A stretch of 64,000 bases of DNA. Source: Rotaria sp. Silwood1 (lineage: Eukaryota; Rotifera; Eurotatoria; Philodinida; Philodinidae). Position 1 is the stretch's first letter. The number at the start of each line of letters is the position of its first letter. The notes beneath the pieces are model-generated. The model did no database searches, was not told where the DNA came from, and was given only the letters and a program-made list of their open reading frames with translations. Both the position numbers and the translations under genes were made by a program. The stretch lies in assembly GCA_905250075.1 (NCBI GenBank), contig CAJNOP010000506.1:1-64000 (forward strand), in the 5' to 3' direction. Shown here piece by piece: positions 1 through 11,140 of the stretch.

Positions 1-220
1 TCGTGGTCTTGAAAATGAACACTTAGTAGTTCAAAACGTCGAAAATTGATAAAATAATAAATATAATAAAAATTTTCTCTCCACTTTTATAGTATGTATT
101 GAATTATGAATACAACTACTCTATTTGTCTCTTTCGAGTGAAATCTTCTTCTAATTTGTTGTAACTGATGATTAGTTCGAGCAAAATCTGATTTGTATTT
201 GTGATATGAAAATATTTTCT

Positions 221-979
221 TCAAAAATAAGAGACAAGAGCAATAATAAAAGCTAGTGTCACTGAAACAGATGAAGCCATCTCTTTTGTTCCTGCAGCAA
301 TGATTCGTCCATTAGCATCTGTTAAACCATTCTCAGCCAAAATACTCTTGATTTGATTAAATGTCGTATCGCCATCACATAAATTTCGTCTGCATATAAC
401 GTCAAGACGTGGAGAGAGATCGTCATCGAAGATAGTAACTCTGGCGTTTCCATCATCCAAGTCACAACGACGTGATTGGATCTGCTTTTTTTTTGTATCA
501 AAGGACGACGAGCAGAGCTGGCTTGAAGAACATGTCATAACGTTGTTCCTTAAATCATGACACTGGATCGAACCATTTCGTGAAGGATTGTTGATGAGTA
601 GATCGAGTTGTTCATAGATATGTGTGGCATTGTAATGCCGAGCAACCATTTCAACTACCTTGCTCTGTGCATAAACGACAGGGCACTCGATATTTTCCGA
701 ACATGAAAATGCGATATCATAAGAGAGGGAAGGTTCAGATGTAATAAAAATAAGATCATACGACGTTCCAAAGGCGCCAAATCTTGCAGTATAGAATTGT
801 TGATCGTATTTGAAGCTCAGTCGAACAGAGCAGTTAGACGATGAAGTGCGTTCTTGACATTGACCCTCAGGAATGCGAAGTGGTGTACCGAATAAGCCGT
901 TAATTTCACAATTCGTCATACATTCAAGAGCATGTCCAGTGTTTAAGAACAGTAGGGATACGAAGAATAACGCGAACAT
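221..979 (-). CDS. Secreted, probably GPI-anchored cysteine-containing protein, unknown family
   Basis: I do not recognise the family. The open frame extends upstream to 1039, but the Met at 979 is the better start because it is followed at once by a strong signal peptide (MFALFFVSLLFLNTGHA) and then a cysteine-rich stretch. From there the protein is about 252 residues, with numerous cysteines spread over the body, several N-glycosylation sequons, and a short hydrophobic C-terminal tail (about 17 residues, ending LAFIIALVSYF) preceded by small residues. This is the layout of a GPI-anchored extracellular protein. No intron is needed. A telomeric-repeat block begins about 155 bp upstream of the chosen start, so any promoter lies between it and the gene or is disturbed by it. 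Secretion and anchoring are inferred; the function is unknown. Confidence 0.6.
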   Translation of the reverse strand: MFALFFVSLLFLNTGHALECMTNCEINGLFGTPLRIPEGQCQERTSSSNCSVRLSFKYDQQFYTARFGAFGTSYDLIFITSEPSLSYDIAFSCSENIECPVVYAQSKVVEMVARHYNATHIYEQLDLLINNPSRNGSIQCHDLRNNVMTCSSSQLCSSSFDTKKKQIQSRRCDLDDGNARVTIFDDDLSPRLDVICRRNLCDGDTTFNQIKSILAENGLTDANGRIIAAGTKEMASSVSVTLAFIIALVSYF

Positions 980-1133
980 TTTATGTATTATGACTTCAAA
1001 TGGAAGAACGACATTTATATATGTTATCAGACACCACATGGAGGTGTTTATCTCGTATTACGCTTCACAATGTCAATATTTTGATTTATATGATGTCGTA
1101 CCATTATTCACCAACACTTGTAACGTACAACGC

Positions 1134-1393
1134 GGGTGTGGGTATGGTGGTGGGGTGTGGGTGTGGGTGTGGTTGGGTGTGGGTGGGTGTGGGTGGGTGT
1201 GGGTGGGTGTTGGTGTGGGTGTGCATGTGAATGATAATAGTAGCACCTACACCTACACCCACACCCACACCCACACCCACACCCACACCCACACCCACAC
1301 CCACACCCACACCCACACCCACACCCACACCCATACCCACACCCACATCCATACCCACACCCACACCCATACCCATACTCACACCCACACCCT
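1134..1393. repeat. Interstitial telomeric repeat, G-rich then C-rich arm
   Basis: About 90 bp of degenerate TGTGGG/GTGGGTG units run up to about 1225. A short non-repeat spacer follows, then a cleaner CCCACA array to 1393. The two arms form an inverted pair. Open frames through this block are simple-repeat artefacts. The right edge coincides with the point where the sulfotransferase-like gene stops. Confidence 0.9.
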
Positions 1394-2415
1394 ACCAGCT
1401 TGTGAATCTCTATTCAATGCAGTCACTGCTTCTGAAATAAGAAATTTTGAAATACCGAAGACATCAAAAACTGTACTAAGAGTGTCTTCTGGTTTTGAAA
1501 CTAAGTTTTCATATGTTACTTCAGGAAGGAGCATAACAATGTCTATTTTTCAGAAAAAAGAATAAGGAGCGCCAAAAATAACCATTGTTAATTCTAATAA
1601 GCCTTGTGGTTTCACTTTATCAGTGGTACGTTTTTCATATTGATATCCAAATAACCACTTTCCTAATTTAGGAAAATTTGTGTTCAAGTACACATATGCC
1701 TCCCAATTATCATATTCTTGCATCATTTTATATGAAGAAATAAGGACCTTTTCCACATTTTCACGAAATTGAAATATGTGAATAATTTCCGGAAGAAGTT
1801 TATGAATATGACCAACTAAGACTGCACCCTCCGATGGCGTTTTCATTATATAAATCTGATCTTCTGTCATATCTTTGCAATATGTATAAAATAGTGATCG
1901 AAGTATAGCGTTGAATAAGTCCAGAGACAATATGTTCTCATCATACATCATCACTAGATTTGTGAAAGTCATAGGTTCTGCAATAGTTACAGCTTGCTGG
2001 CCAAGTCGAACCATTTGAGTGATCAGTGTAGAACCACTTCTGGGACAATTAGTGAAAAAAACTACTTTTCCTTTCATAGGTGCCAATGAATGACATGCAA
2101 AAGTGAAAAAATCTCTAAAGAAAATTGATCAAAATACTTATAGAAATTTATCATCACAATTTACTTAATTGGCATTCGAGCTAATTGGCGAGCATCAGTA
2201 AACAGTTTTACGAAAATAAAAGGTGCATTTTTCACATTGTATTCTGATATTGGTTTTGGTAATAATGTAAAGTAAACATATCGTTCAGAAATTGTGTATA
2301 ACACCCAGTTTGGATTATATTTCAATAGCTTTTCAGCATCGGAAAACTTATCATGTAACCACATAAAATCACATTCTCTGGAGACGGCACCCTCGACGGA
2401 CTGTAGACGATACAA
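1394..2415 (-). pseudogene. Sulfotransferase-like gene, truncated at a telomeric-repeat junction
   Basis: Reads on the minus strand as at least two exons. Exon A runs from about 2415 to 2165. A 50-nt intron (2164-2115) has GTAAAT at the donor and TTTAG at the acceptor and keeps the frame. Exon B carries the nucleotide-binding P-loop typical of PAPS-dependent sulfotransferases (FTNCPRSGSTLITQM), then a central region with MKTPSEG and FRENVEKVLISS, which resembles the 3'-phosphate-binding part. An in-frame TGA lies at 1552-1550. Beyond it the same frame continues with recognisable C-terminal sulfotransferase text (VTYENLV, then ALNRDSQAG) and runs straight into the telomeric array at 1393. The gene therefore lacks its natural end and has a stop codon. 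An upstream exon with a hydrophobic N-terminus (Met near 2544) is possible but unproved. Family call fairly sure; loss of function inferred. Confidence 0.65.
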
Positions 2416-3225
2416 AATAGTCAGAATTTCGTATTGGATAGTAGGGGTATTTTTGGGAAATCGAAACCACTATGATTGAAGATGGGATATGACATCTCTA
2501 ATAACGCGATAAATGATATAAATGATGAGTTTTAATATATTCATCGCGTAGTTTGGACAAAAGAAGCGTATACACAATACACTCTCGGGAGTGTTTTTTT
2601 TTGAAGAAGAAGAAGCGATGTATGCAAATATTCTCAGCTGCACTGTGTAATCAGAAGATAACGCAAAAAAACACAATGTGCTAGCGATAATAATAAGTAT
2701 ACGAGAGCGAGTGTTGTTACCATAGTTTTGTAGTCAACTCTTTGGAGGCTATTTTCGCAGGATATTTCAGAGGCAATACTTAAAGGTTCTCAAGTCCTAT
2801 ACTAAGAGGATACTCTTATTGTCATATAATCAAAATCAATTGGAATGTCATAGTGAAGTATATTATGGAAGATTGAAGGATAAACTTTCTTTGCTTAGTT
2901 TCCGCGAATAAGAAAGAAGAACCTAAATGGTAGACGACTTTGTACAGTCAAAGGACCTGGTGCTTGTCACTTTTTGAAGTACATATAACGCTCGGATTTA
3001 AATCCGAAGTATCGTTGTAACAACGTTCAACTGACAAATCTTTTGATGTTTCCCAGCGACACGAATAGATTTTCTAAATTCACTACACTCGCTAATGTTA
3101 GATCCTTCGTGCGATTCCTTCAGAGAACTTTTGAACAATTCAATTACAAACATCTCCGTTCGTTTTTCAAAAGATTAAAGATCTTGATCTAATCCTTTCT
3201 CAACTGCAATTCGGATAACATAAAG
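2416..3225. other. Intergenic, possible 5' exon of the sulfotransferase-like gene
   Basis: A short minus-strand frame near 2470-2544 starts with a Met and a hydrophobic run (NILKLIIYIIYRV), as expected of a Golgi-type membrane anchor. A TCTACAG acceptor lies at the start of the next exon. The donor is not clear. The rest, 2680-3225, shows nothing I can support. Confidence 0.3.
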
Positions 3226-4413
3226 TTATCCATTGTTACTCGATGATTTTAAGAAAATAACATGTTTCTTCGTCGTATTGTCATATTCATATTTAACAAA
3301 ATGAAACCATGTTGCAGGCCACATTAAATATTCCTCTTCGCTAGAATAGTGAGACAGGTGACATATAATGGCGCCACAGCAAATGTTGTCTGCAGTATGT
3401 ACTCCATGTTTTACATTTAAATCAATAATAAGCAACGTATTCCCAAATTTTTCAGCTTTTTCTCGTTTTTTACTTGTTGATGTAAATGCTGTAAATTTAA
3501 TTTTTGGTTGCATGAATCCTTGTTGTTGTTTATCGGTGAGAGTTAGTCCACGATAGACAATTAAAACATCATTTGTCTTGATTTTATACAAATACAAAGA
3601 AAGTAGATAGCAAAAGGGTCCTAATGTTTTCACTTGCACAGCTGTCACTGTTTGAACTTGACGGAGAAAAGTATTAATCAGTTTGTACCAAAATGATTCT
3701 TTTGTATAAAGATAGACACATGTTTCGCCGATTTGCGAAGGAATATCTGGCAAAAAGCTAGCGCTTATCTTGTCGCCATAGTGTTTAACATTTCGAAGCT
3801 GTTGAACTAACCACTCAGCGTCATGGACTTTTCCGAGCGCAGTTCCCTCGAGTAAGAGCCCTTGTGCAGCATCGTCCACAACATCAGCAATGGTTTTGTT
3901 CTTAAAATCCAGCCATTCCAACCAATAAGCTTTAGGAAAGTCACCGAAACGTCGTAGCTCATTAAGTACATCAAAATCATCTATGTCTTGGATCGCCGTG
4001 AGATCTCTCGTAGTTGCCAGTGTTACTGGAGTCGAGAATCTCTCTTCTCTTAGATGTACATTACTATGATCTTCTTGTAACTGAACACGTTTTATAGGAC
4101 GTTGTTTGTTTTTATCATCGTTCCTGTACTGAACATTCTGTTTTAAGTTGACGACATAGTTTCCATCTATTTCAATTTCTTCTTTCTTAGCATTATAAGC
4201 ATCTTCGATAATTTCATTTTCAACGTCAGTGTATTTTTTCCATTGTTCTTTTGTTCAAGAAGACCAAGGATCAACAGCTGCATTGCAATACCATTAATAG
4301 TTCCTTGGACGCAGGAGGATTAGTGTCTGTGTGTGAGACGAAGCTCTAGCGGGACTTCTTTCCAGCGTTGATTGACTCGTTGAAAATTTTGAAACAGATT
4401 CTGAATTACCCAT
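3226..4413 (-). pseudogene. WWE-domain ADP-ribosyltransferase (R-S-ExE type), with in-frame stops
   Basis: The catalytic part lies at 3226-3921. Counting from the codon at 3921, it has the three motifs of arginine-type ADP-ribosyltransferases: VYRGL (Arg124), FTAFTSTS (STS at 148-150) and SSEEEYLM (Glu195-x-Glu197). The frame stays open upstream to about 4254 and reads a WWE domain, which binds ADP-ribose units: WYCNAAVDPW, EQWKKYTDVENEIIEDAY and a closing basic RPIKRVQ. Two in-frame stops interrupt the 5' part: TGA at 4257-4255 inside the WWE domain and TAA at 4296-4294 just before it. A Met at 4413 begins MGNSESVSKF, a good N-myristoylation signal, in the same frame. Unrecognised introns could remove the stops, but I see no good splice pair, so a recent pseudogene is more likely. 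WWE-ART fusions are known in bdelloids; the substrate is unknown. Confidence 0.65.
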
Positions 4414-4485
4414 TTATCTTTCTTTTTTTCTTTGATTGAAAAAGGAAAGTAACCTACTCCGAGACATGAAATATATAAGACTTAC

Positions 4486-4812
4486 ATGTGCTGTATCGTT
4501 ATCAGTCCCCCTTTCTCCATATTTATCACTAAATATTGCATCGCAATAAAGCTTTTTACCTTCCTACTGTACATAAATCATTTTCTCTCACGTCAGTCAC
4601 GAAAATGTCTTATTCTATCCCATCTGTCAATGTTTTTAATCATATTTATCACATATGACAAAACAACAAAATATCTTCTAAATCAAATATTATTCTTTGT
4701 TTCGTTCTTAATCACTTTTCTAACGTGTGTGGACTTTTGGATTTATGCAAATGTTTATTCTCTTCAATCATTTGGCAAAGATAAAAATGAAAGAACAATT
4801 TCATTTACATAA
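4486..4812 (+). CDS. Possible membrane-protein fragment, unknown
   Basis: A 108-residue open frame rich in hydrophobic residues, with two or three stretches long enough to cross a membrane (around residues 15-30, 45-58 and 68-88). It resembles a piece of a multi-pass receptor but has no diagnostic motif. No flanking exons are obvious. AT-rich DNA makes such frames by chance, so this is weak. Confidence 0.15.
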   Translation: MCCIVISPPFSIFITKYCIAIKLFTFLLYINHFLSRQSRKCLILSHLSMFLIIFITYDKTTKYLLNQILFFVSFLITFLTCVDFWIYANVYSLQSFGKDKNERTISFT

Positions 4813-6245
4813 CGCACTTGTATTATTACTGATATTGAAAGAAAAAGAAACTACATATTATGCACCAACAGAATCATCAGAAAAAAAAACAACCATTTGT
4901 TTCTGCTCTTTTCGACCGATATTCACTGATGATGCATGTGTTCTACTTGTAGTTATTACACAAATAGAATACAATGTTTGTTAAATGTTTTGGCTAACTC
5001 ACCATTCCGTTCGATGTGCAAAGACTATTGTTGATTGAGCGAGAGCACCGTTAGGTTTTCGGCTTGTCCATGTAACGCGACACTTCGCTGATTAACTTTT
5101 AAAAAGATTGTTTTCGAGTTGAGTAGATCTCAACGGGCTATGATACGCAGTTTTTAGCGCTGATTACGTATCTGACATTTATTTCTAAAAAAGAATCAGT
5201 TTTTTCCACCAAAAATCACGTTTTAAACTTTTCAAAAACCGTATTCTCAATTTTCTAAACAACAAACGTTTTTCATGAAATACCTAGAAATATACCGTTC
5301 GATGCAGAATTTTATTCTCTACAAAATGGTCTATTTAACTTTGCCTTTCGTAGCTATGGACAACTTGCAGACTGTTATACATTTTCCAACTTGGCGCTCA
5401 GTTTGTGAGCTCTCCAGTCGATGAATCAATTTCATTCTTGGGTAGCACGCTTAAGTACACAGAAATGAATAACACTTATAAAAATCAAATCATTCTGACC
5501 ATGTTCAGTGCCTCAAAATTGATGGACAAAAACTGTCACAACGTTACATTTGTTTTTTGCATTATCTTACACGAATGTTAATAGTTAGAAGAAAACTTAT
5601 TTTGCCATTAAGAAGTTCATTCAAAGCTCTACAAAACCTGCTCTTTTAGTTATTCGTTTATAGTTTCTTTATCATTTATCTATAATTGTTAATATTCGAA
5701 AAGGTTATATGATGGATTAAGTTATAAAAACTTTTAATGTGACTTTAGTTCGAATTGTTCTTTCAGAGTTGTCACATCGTATAAATACTTTCAGTTTGTA
5801 TACTTCTGGCTACTCTATAAAGTTTCATTTGTTGAACTATTGTAATTAAAACATTGATCAAATCTATGTTATATCCAGTTTTTTTCAAGTTCTTATAATA
5901 TGAAAAGAATTCTTTCGCTGTATTCCTTTTTTATATAAGCAGTCCACATAAATAACATAACATCAATGATAAAAATTTCAGATTTATGCCATCATGATAT
6001 CAATACTTGGCCTAGATAAGACAAAAATCTACTTTTCTATTTCTCGGAAAGTTGCAGATATTTTGAATAAAGCTTGTTCCAACAAAACGTGGTACTTACT
6101 GTTTTGCAGTGTGGGAAACATTTAGCGCTTTTTAAATTTTTACAAGCATGAGTCTGTACATATTCTATGCTTATTTTGTCATTTAATGTATGACCTCACA
6201 ACTTTAATCTTTCACGCAGTAGGAACCATATACATACTCCACATT
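4813..6245. other. Intergenic, nothing recognised
   Basis: AT-rich sequence without a gene, repeat or RNA that I can support. Confidence 0.5.
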
Positions 6246-6253
6246 GTGTGTAT

Positions 6254-7707
6254 GGGTGGCTGGAATTTCGGCCCACGAATTTTTTGTCCCGGACTTTCGG
6301 CCCGGGCCGAAAGCTCGAAAGGAATTTTGGACCGAACCTTAATTTATCTAATTAATCTTATAAATAATTAATAAAACTTCATGGTGCTCAGCACTATGCA
6401 CCTCCAATAAAACGTTGTGCTCAGCAGTATAACATGATGTTCGGCAGTATGAAATATTGCTCTGCAGTATGACCTGTTGCTCAACAGTATGACATAGTGC
6501 TGTGCAGTATGATATGGTGGTTGGCAGTAGAGCCCATCGGGTCCGGGTCTGAAAATTATATTTGACCGGGTGCGGGTCCAGGTCCGGTCTGAAATTTTTT
6601 GCTCATTGGGACCGAATCAAAAAACTTTTGATGCATATAATGAAAACTAAGAGTATGATTCAAGTTCGGACCCACAAAAAAATGATCAATCACGTCCGAG
6701 TCGAAAAATCTTGATAGACCGGGTTCGGGTCCGGATCCGGGTCCAGAAAAATTAAATTCACAGGGTCCGGGTCCAGAAAAAATTAATTTCACAGGGTCCG
6801 AGTCCGGGTCAGGGTCCAGAAATTCTTGGACCCGATGGGCTCTAGTTGGCAGTATGATATAGGGCTCAGCGAGACGATATGGTGCTTAGCAGTACAAAAA
6901 GATGTTTAGCAATTTTTATTCCACCCTGTTAGAGATGAGCCAACCGTGTTCGATAAGTAATTAAAGAGAAGATATAAATAGTGGGAATGACGAAGAAACA
7001 AGAATGAATAGACGACGGATACCGGTCGTCAAAAACTTGAGCCATTTTCATCTCTGATCGATACCACAAAAGAACGAAAGCATCTATTTGATCGAGTGCA
7101 ACTAAATGTGATCACTATCTAAACCTGTATTTCATTCAATATCACAGATGTGATTTATCTCCTGAGTAAAATAGACGAAGAAACATACAAATACAACCGA
7201 ACATTTTAATTATCCTGTCATCTAAATTCGTATTGCTGAATTCTGTACCCCTTTCTTAAATATTGCGTCAGCTTTCACAACAGAATAGTAGTTAACCTAT
7301 GTTTCCATCAATATCCGAATCGCCAATTTTTTTATCGATATGCATAGTGTTAGGTACTAGACCGTCTACCTAGGCACTATGTCATACTGCCAAGCACAAT
7401 GTAGTAGTGTGAGCACCACACCACACTGCTAAGCATTATGTTATCTCGCCGGGCATCATGTCTAACTGCTGAGCACTATGTTATCTTGCTGAGCAACATG
7501 TCATACTGCTGAGCACAACGTTTTATTGGAGGTGCATAGTGCTGAGCACCATGAAGTCTATTAATTATTTATAAAATTAATTAGATAAATTAAGTTTTGG
7601 TCCGAAATTCCTTTCGGAAATTCGGTCCGGGCCGAAAAATCACCGGAATTTCGGTCCGGGCCGAAAGTCCGGGACAAAAAATTCGTGGGCCGAAATTCAT
7701 GTAACCC
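6254..7707. mobile_element. hAT-type non-autonomous element with 8-bp target duplication
   Basis: Flanked by the exact 8-bp direct repeat GTGTGTAT (6246-6253 and 7708-7715). The ends are long inverted repeats of roughly 200 bp: the shared core starts GAATTTCGGCCCACGAA and continues with CCGGGCCGAAA text, an AT tract, and then about 22-bp units built on GCTCAGCAGTATG, present in opposite orientation in the two arms (about 6380-6530 and 7360-7540). No transposase is present. The 8-bp duplication fits the hAT superfamily. A second element is nested inside at 6528-6844. Confidence 0.75.
6528..6844. mobile_element. Nested hAT MITE, 317 bp
   Basis: Terminal inverted repeats TAGAGCCCATCGGGTCC and its complement, with a perfect 8-bp target duplication GTTGGCAG (6520-6527 and 6845-6852). 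The TAGAG...CTCTA ends and the 8-bp duplication are hAT hallmarks. The interior is made of GGGTCCGGGTCC-like subrepeats facing both ways. It sits in the left repeat arm of the 6254-7707 element, so it is younger than that element. Confidence 0.85.
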
Positions 7708-7829
7708 GTGTGTATATTTATAGCTTACGGCCTCATGCTCTTATGTGACTCGTTATTTATACTTGATTAGTTTTCCGGCTTATAGCCTTATATTCTCTTG
7801 TAGCATTACCCCTTATTGCCTTACTCTCT

Positions 7830-8265
7830 TCAGGATTTATGGGTATCCCCATATAATAGCTTCTAAGAGACTATGGGATACTCCCGTAGGACTACCCTTG
7901 AGGACCTACAGGTCCCCTAATTTAAGGACTCTTGAGCAACTATGCGTATCTTCATAGGATAGCCCTCGAGAACCCATGCGTGCCCGTATATAATAGCCTT
8001 TCATGACCTATGAATACTTCCACGGGATGACTCTTGAGAACCTATGGATACGCCCATAGGATAGCTTTTCAGGGTTCTTGAATGGCTCCATATAATATAT
8101 TTTCAGGACCCATGGGTACCCACAAAGATAGCCGTTGAAAGCTCATGGGCACTCTCATAAGATAGTCATTGAGAGCCTACGGACGCTCCATATAATAAGT
8201 CTTCAGGACCATCGAATACTCTCCCCTCCCCCCCATAGAGTAGCCTTTGACGGTCTAAGACTACC
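7830..8265. repeat. Degenerate minisatellite, roughly 40-bp units
   Basis: Diverged tandem units built on CCCATAGGATAGCC, then TTGAGAACC, then CATGGGTACTCCC. About ten units are visible. The same motif recurs at 23196-23290, beside the mariner element. Confidence 0.6.
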
Positions 8266-8344
8266 CCATAACATGTTCTTAGGCTTCTCCTCCTTATGGC
8301 AGTGAATGCAATATACGAATAAACATATGTATATGAACATTTAA

Positions 8345-8560
8345 ATCTAAAACCACTTCTATGGCTTTTACAAATCTCAAAGCCAAATCCAAATCTTAAG
8401 ATACACAAATCCAAAACCCAAATCCAAATTCTATACCGCCAATTCTAAACTAAATCCAAATTGAAATCCCAAATCTCAAACATAGGTACAATCCTTAGTC
8501 CAAATCCAAACCTAAATCCAAAGGATCTGGTCACAAATCCCAAATCTATACAAGATCTGT
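8345..8560. repeat. AAATCC-type simple repeat, degenerate
   Basis: Repeated CCAAATCCAAAT units with many substitutions. Not coding. Confidence 0.6.
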
Positions 8561-8571
8561 TGCACACGTAC

Positions 8572-8646
8572 TGTGGGTGTAGGTGTATGTGTCTGTTCTT
8601 CTTCCTCTCTGAAACCCACTGAACCAGACCCACACCCACACCCACA
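8572..8646. repeat. Interstitial telomeric repeat pair
   Basis: A short G-rich arm (TGTGGGTGTAGGTGTATGTGT) is followed after about 30 bp by a C-rich arm (CCCACACCCACACCCACA). Same G-then-C order as the other sites. Confidence 0.75.
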
Positions 8647-8945
8647 AGATGTGAATTGAAAAGGCCAAATATGTAGAAGTATATTTTTCCAAAAAACAGT
8701 CCTTCTTTTCTTTACCCTTTATTCGAATGCTAACGCCATTATAGTTAAAATATATGAAAATAATAAAAACAAAACGCCAATTGCCAATCGATACCAGCAT
8801 ATTACTTTATTCCTGTTTATCACTTGTTCGCAAAAAAACCATCAAACCTTACCATCAGTTAATTCTTATCTAGTTTTACTGTATATCTGCTGGAATACCA
8901 ATAGATAACATGAGTTATTGTTTCATTATTTTTATTTTAGTGGTA

Positions 8946-9279
8946 TGTTGCTCTGACAGGTGGATGTTGCCATCAACCCGCATGTTTTCGTCATCACAAC
9001 ATGTATTGGATCAGAGTTGATCATTTACCTCTTGATAAGTTGTAATCAGCAACTTTTCTCGTCGATGTGTAGGGCACAATATCTGTTCTGTTTTTACTCA
9101 TAGCAGAAATGAAGGAGAGAATGTAAATATAAAATGTGTACAGACGGAACAGATGTTGTGCTCTACACATCCACGAGAATAGTTGCTTATTACAACTTAT
9201 CAAGAGGTAAATGATCAAATCCATGTTGCGGTGACGAAGAGGTGCGGGTTGATGGCAACATCGACCTGCCAGAGCAACA
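8946..9279. mobile_element. Foldback MITE, probably Tc1/mariner type
   Basis: Almost the whole 334 bp is an inverted repeat with arms of about 140 bp. The ends are TGTTGCTCTG-CAGGT and the complement, flanked by TA on both sides. No coding capacity. The arms differ at scattered positions, so it is not recent. Confidence 0.7.
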
Positions 9280-9289
9280 TATGATAAAC

Positions 9290-10628
9290 TGTAGCAGTAA
9301 AAAATATTCTAATGTTACTTGATACTCATTGATCACATCATGATACGCTAGAGACTTGTTGCATCATTGAATAGTGTATGATAATAGGCTGCATTTGTTG
9401 AACCTTCATCAACAGAGAATAACATTGGAACTTATGTTAGTTGAAAAGTAGATAGATTAAAGATGGAGATATTTTCGTTGTAAAAAATGTTAATGGTACG
9501 TAGAAAACAAGAAAATGTTGCTGATTGAAAAGACAGGCGACGAAAATGATGAATTTCTTTGATCCAGCATGTTAACAATTTTTTTTTTGAAAATAGATTG
9601 AACACATCCTGTTGAATCAATTAATTATATAAAGGATTCTTTTGTTAATTATTTTATTCAAGTCATTACAAAGAATCATTTTGCAACAGGCAGACAAAAA
9701 GTACAAAAAAAAACATTGTTCCATACGAATAAATCTAAACAAAGTATGATGACATGGTGAAAATGAATAGCAAGAGATGAAGATATCTTAAAATGCAGAA
9801 CAACATAACTCATGCATGATCCAATGCAGATGTCTTATATGAGTGTTATTATAGATTTTATAGTTGATGCATCATAAATGTTTGTATAATCAGAAACAAA
9901 ATTTTTGTGTTTGTGTATTGAATCATTATTCTATAGTGATATTTAACATGGTAGTGATGAAAACGAGTAAACAATGAATTGGTATTGAATCTGAAAAATG
10001 AAAATGAAGTTTATTCTTTTTTAAAGGACATTCAGTTGGTAAAGATCAACTAATTTCAACTACAGTCATTTTTGATTATCTCTACATGCATATTCTTTCA
10101 CTTTATAATCGAAGAATGATCAAGCTATAATGATGATGAACTTACCGTCACTGAATTTCTTCGGTAAATATTTTTCTTCCACAATTCAAAATATTTGCTA
10201 CCCTTTGTTTGGGACTGAACGATTCTTTTGCTACTATTATGTTCTTTACGTTGATATGTGAGAGATAGAGATTTGTAAAATTTTCAAGAACCACTTATTC
10301 AATGACATGTACTTGAATTGATTGGAATTTACGGTTCGATTTCACATTTGAAATTAGGTGTTTTTTCTTTTTACAAGTACATCTTATCTGTGAAAGAAAT
10401 GGTTGAACTACTGATGAAGATATCAAAAAACAATATTTAGTCGAGTTCTACATGATTCTAATATGATCAAAGGATTAAGTTTTGAAAGTTAAAAGTTTAT
10501 TTAGAGCTCGTTTCAGCACATTTCATATAACTCTCATCAAGCAAAAAAAACAAGTTTCGCAATCTTTACTTTCACTGAAAAAGTGTGAGATATAATTATT
10601 TTCATGCATGACTCGTATCAGTCAAAAT
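9290..10628. other. Intergenic, nothing recognised
   Basis: AT-rich, no supported gene or repeat. Confidence 0.5.
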
Positions 10629-10629
10629 T

Positions 10630-11000
10630 AGGGGTGAGAACTTATTATTATTGTTATAAATAACAATAACTATTTTCGTTATTGTTATAAAATAACAATA
10701 ACTTTTTTGTTATTGTTATTTATAACAGTTATATAACAAATAACTCTTAGTTTTTGAATTCTGGAAACACAGTAAGACTTTCGAGAAAATAACGAATTTT
10801 TATAACACTTGACTAAAGGTTTCGGGAATCGAGGAATTCGAATCTGTAATCGGTTTTTCAGAATCTTGAAGCTTGATTTTTTCGTTAGGAGAAGGCTATT
10901 TTTTGAAAATAACGATTTTTCATAAAGTTTGATGAAAGGCTTTCGAGGTCGAGGAATCCAAATCTGTAATCGGTGTATCAAAATTTTGGAGAGTGACTAG
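10630..11000. mobile_element. hAT-like element end, cut off by telomeric repeat
   Basis: Begins TAGGGGTGAGA followed by TTATTGTTATAAATAAC tracts, the same start as the complete element at 27171. The interior has two diverged tandem copies of about 120 bp, each containing GATTTTTCATAAAGTTTGATG-like text and AATCTGTAATCGGT. No right end is seen; the sequence runs directly into TGTGGG repeat at 11001. Confidence 0.55.
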
Positions 11001-11140
11001 AGGGTGTGGGTGTGGGTGTGTGGGTATGGGTGTGTGGGTGNNNNNNNNNNNNNNNNNNNNNNNNNNNNNNNNNNNNNNNNNNNNNNNNNNNNNNNNNNNN
11101 NNNNNNNNNNNNNNNNNNNNNNNNNNNNNNNNNNNNNNNN
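11001..11140. repeat. Interstitial telomeric repeat running into a 100-N assembly gap
   Basis: 40 bp of GTGTGGG repeat precede exactly 100 N (11041-11140), a conventional gap of unknown length. Unique sequence resumes at 11141. A C-rich arm may be hidden in the gap. Confidence 0.8.

Noticed and set aside
1104-1440. Long repetitive open frames in the telomeric block (Val-Gly and Thr-Pro repeats)
   Set aside because: They are six-frame translations of TGTGGG/CCCACA; the same happens at 20504-20854, 49765-50312 and 62355-62909.
10685-10981. 98-residue frame with repeated RLQIRIPR text
   Set aside because: It arises from two tandem copies of a 120-bp non-coding unit in a truncated transposon.
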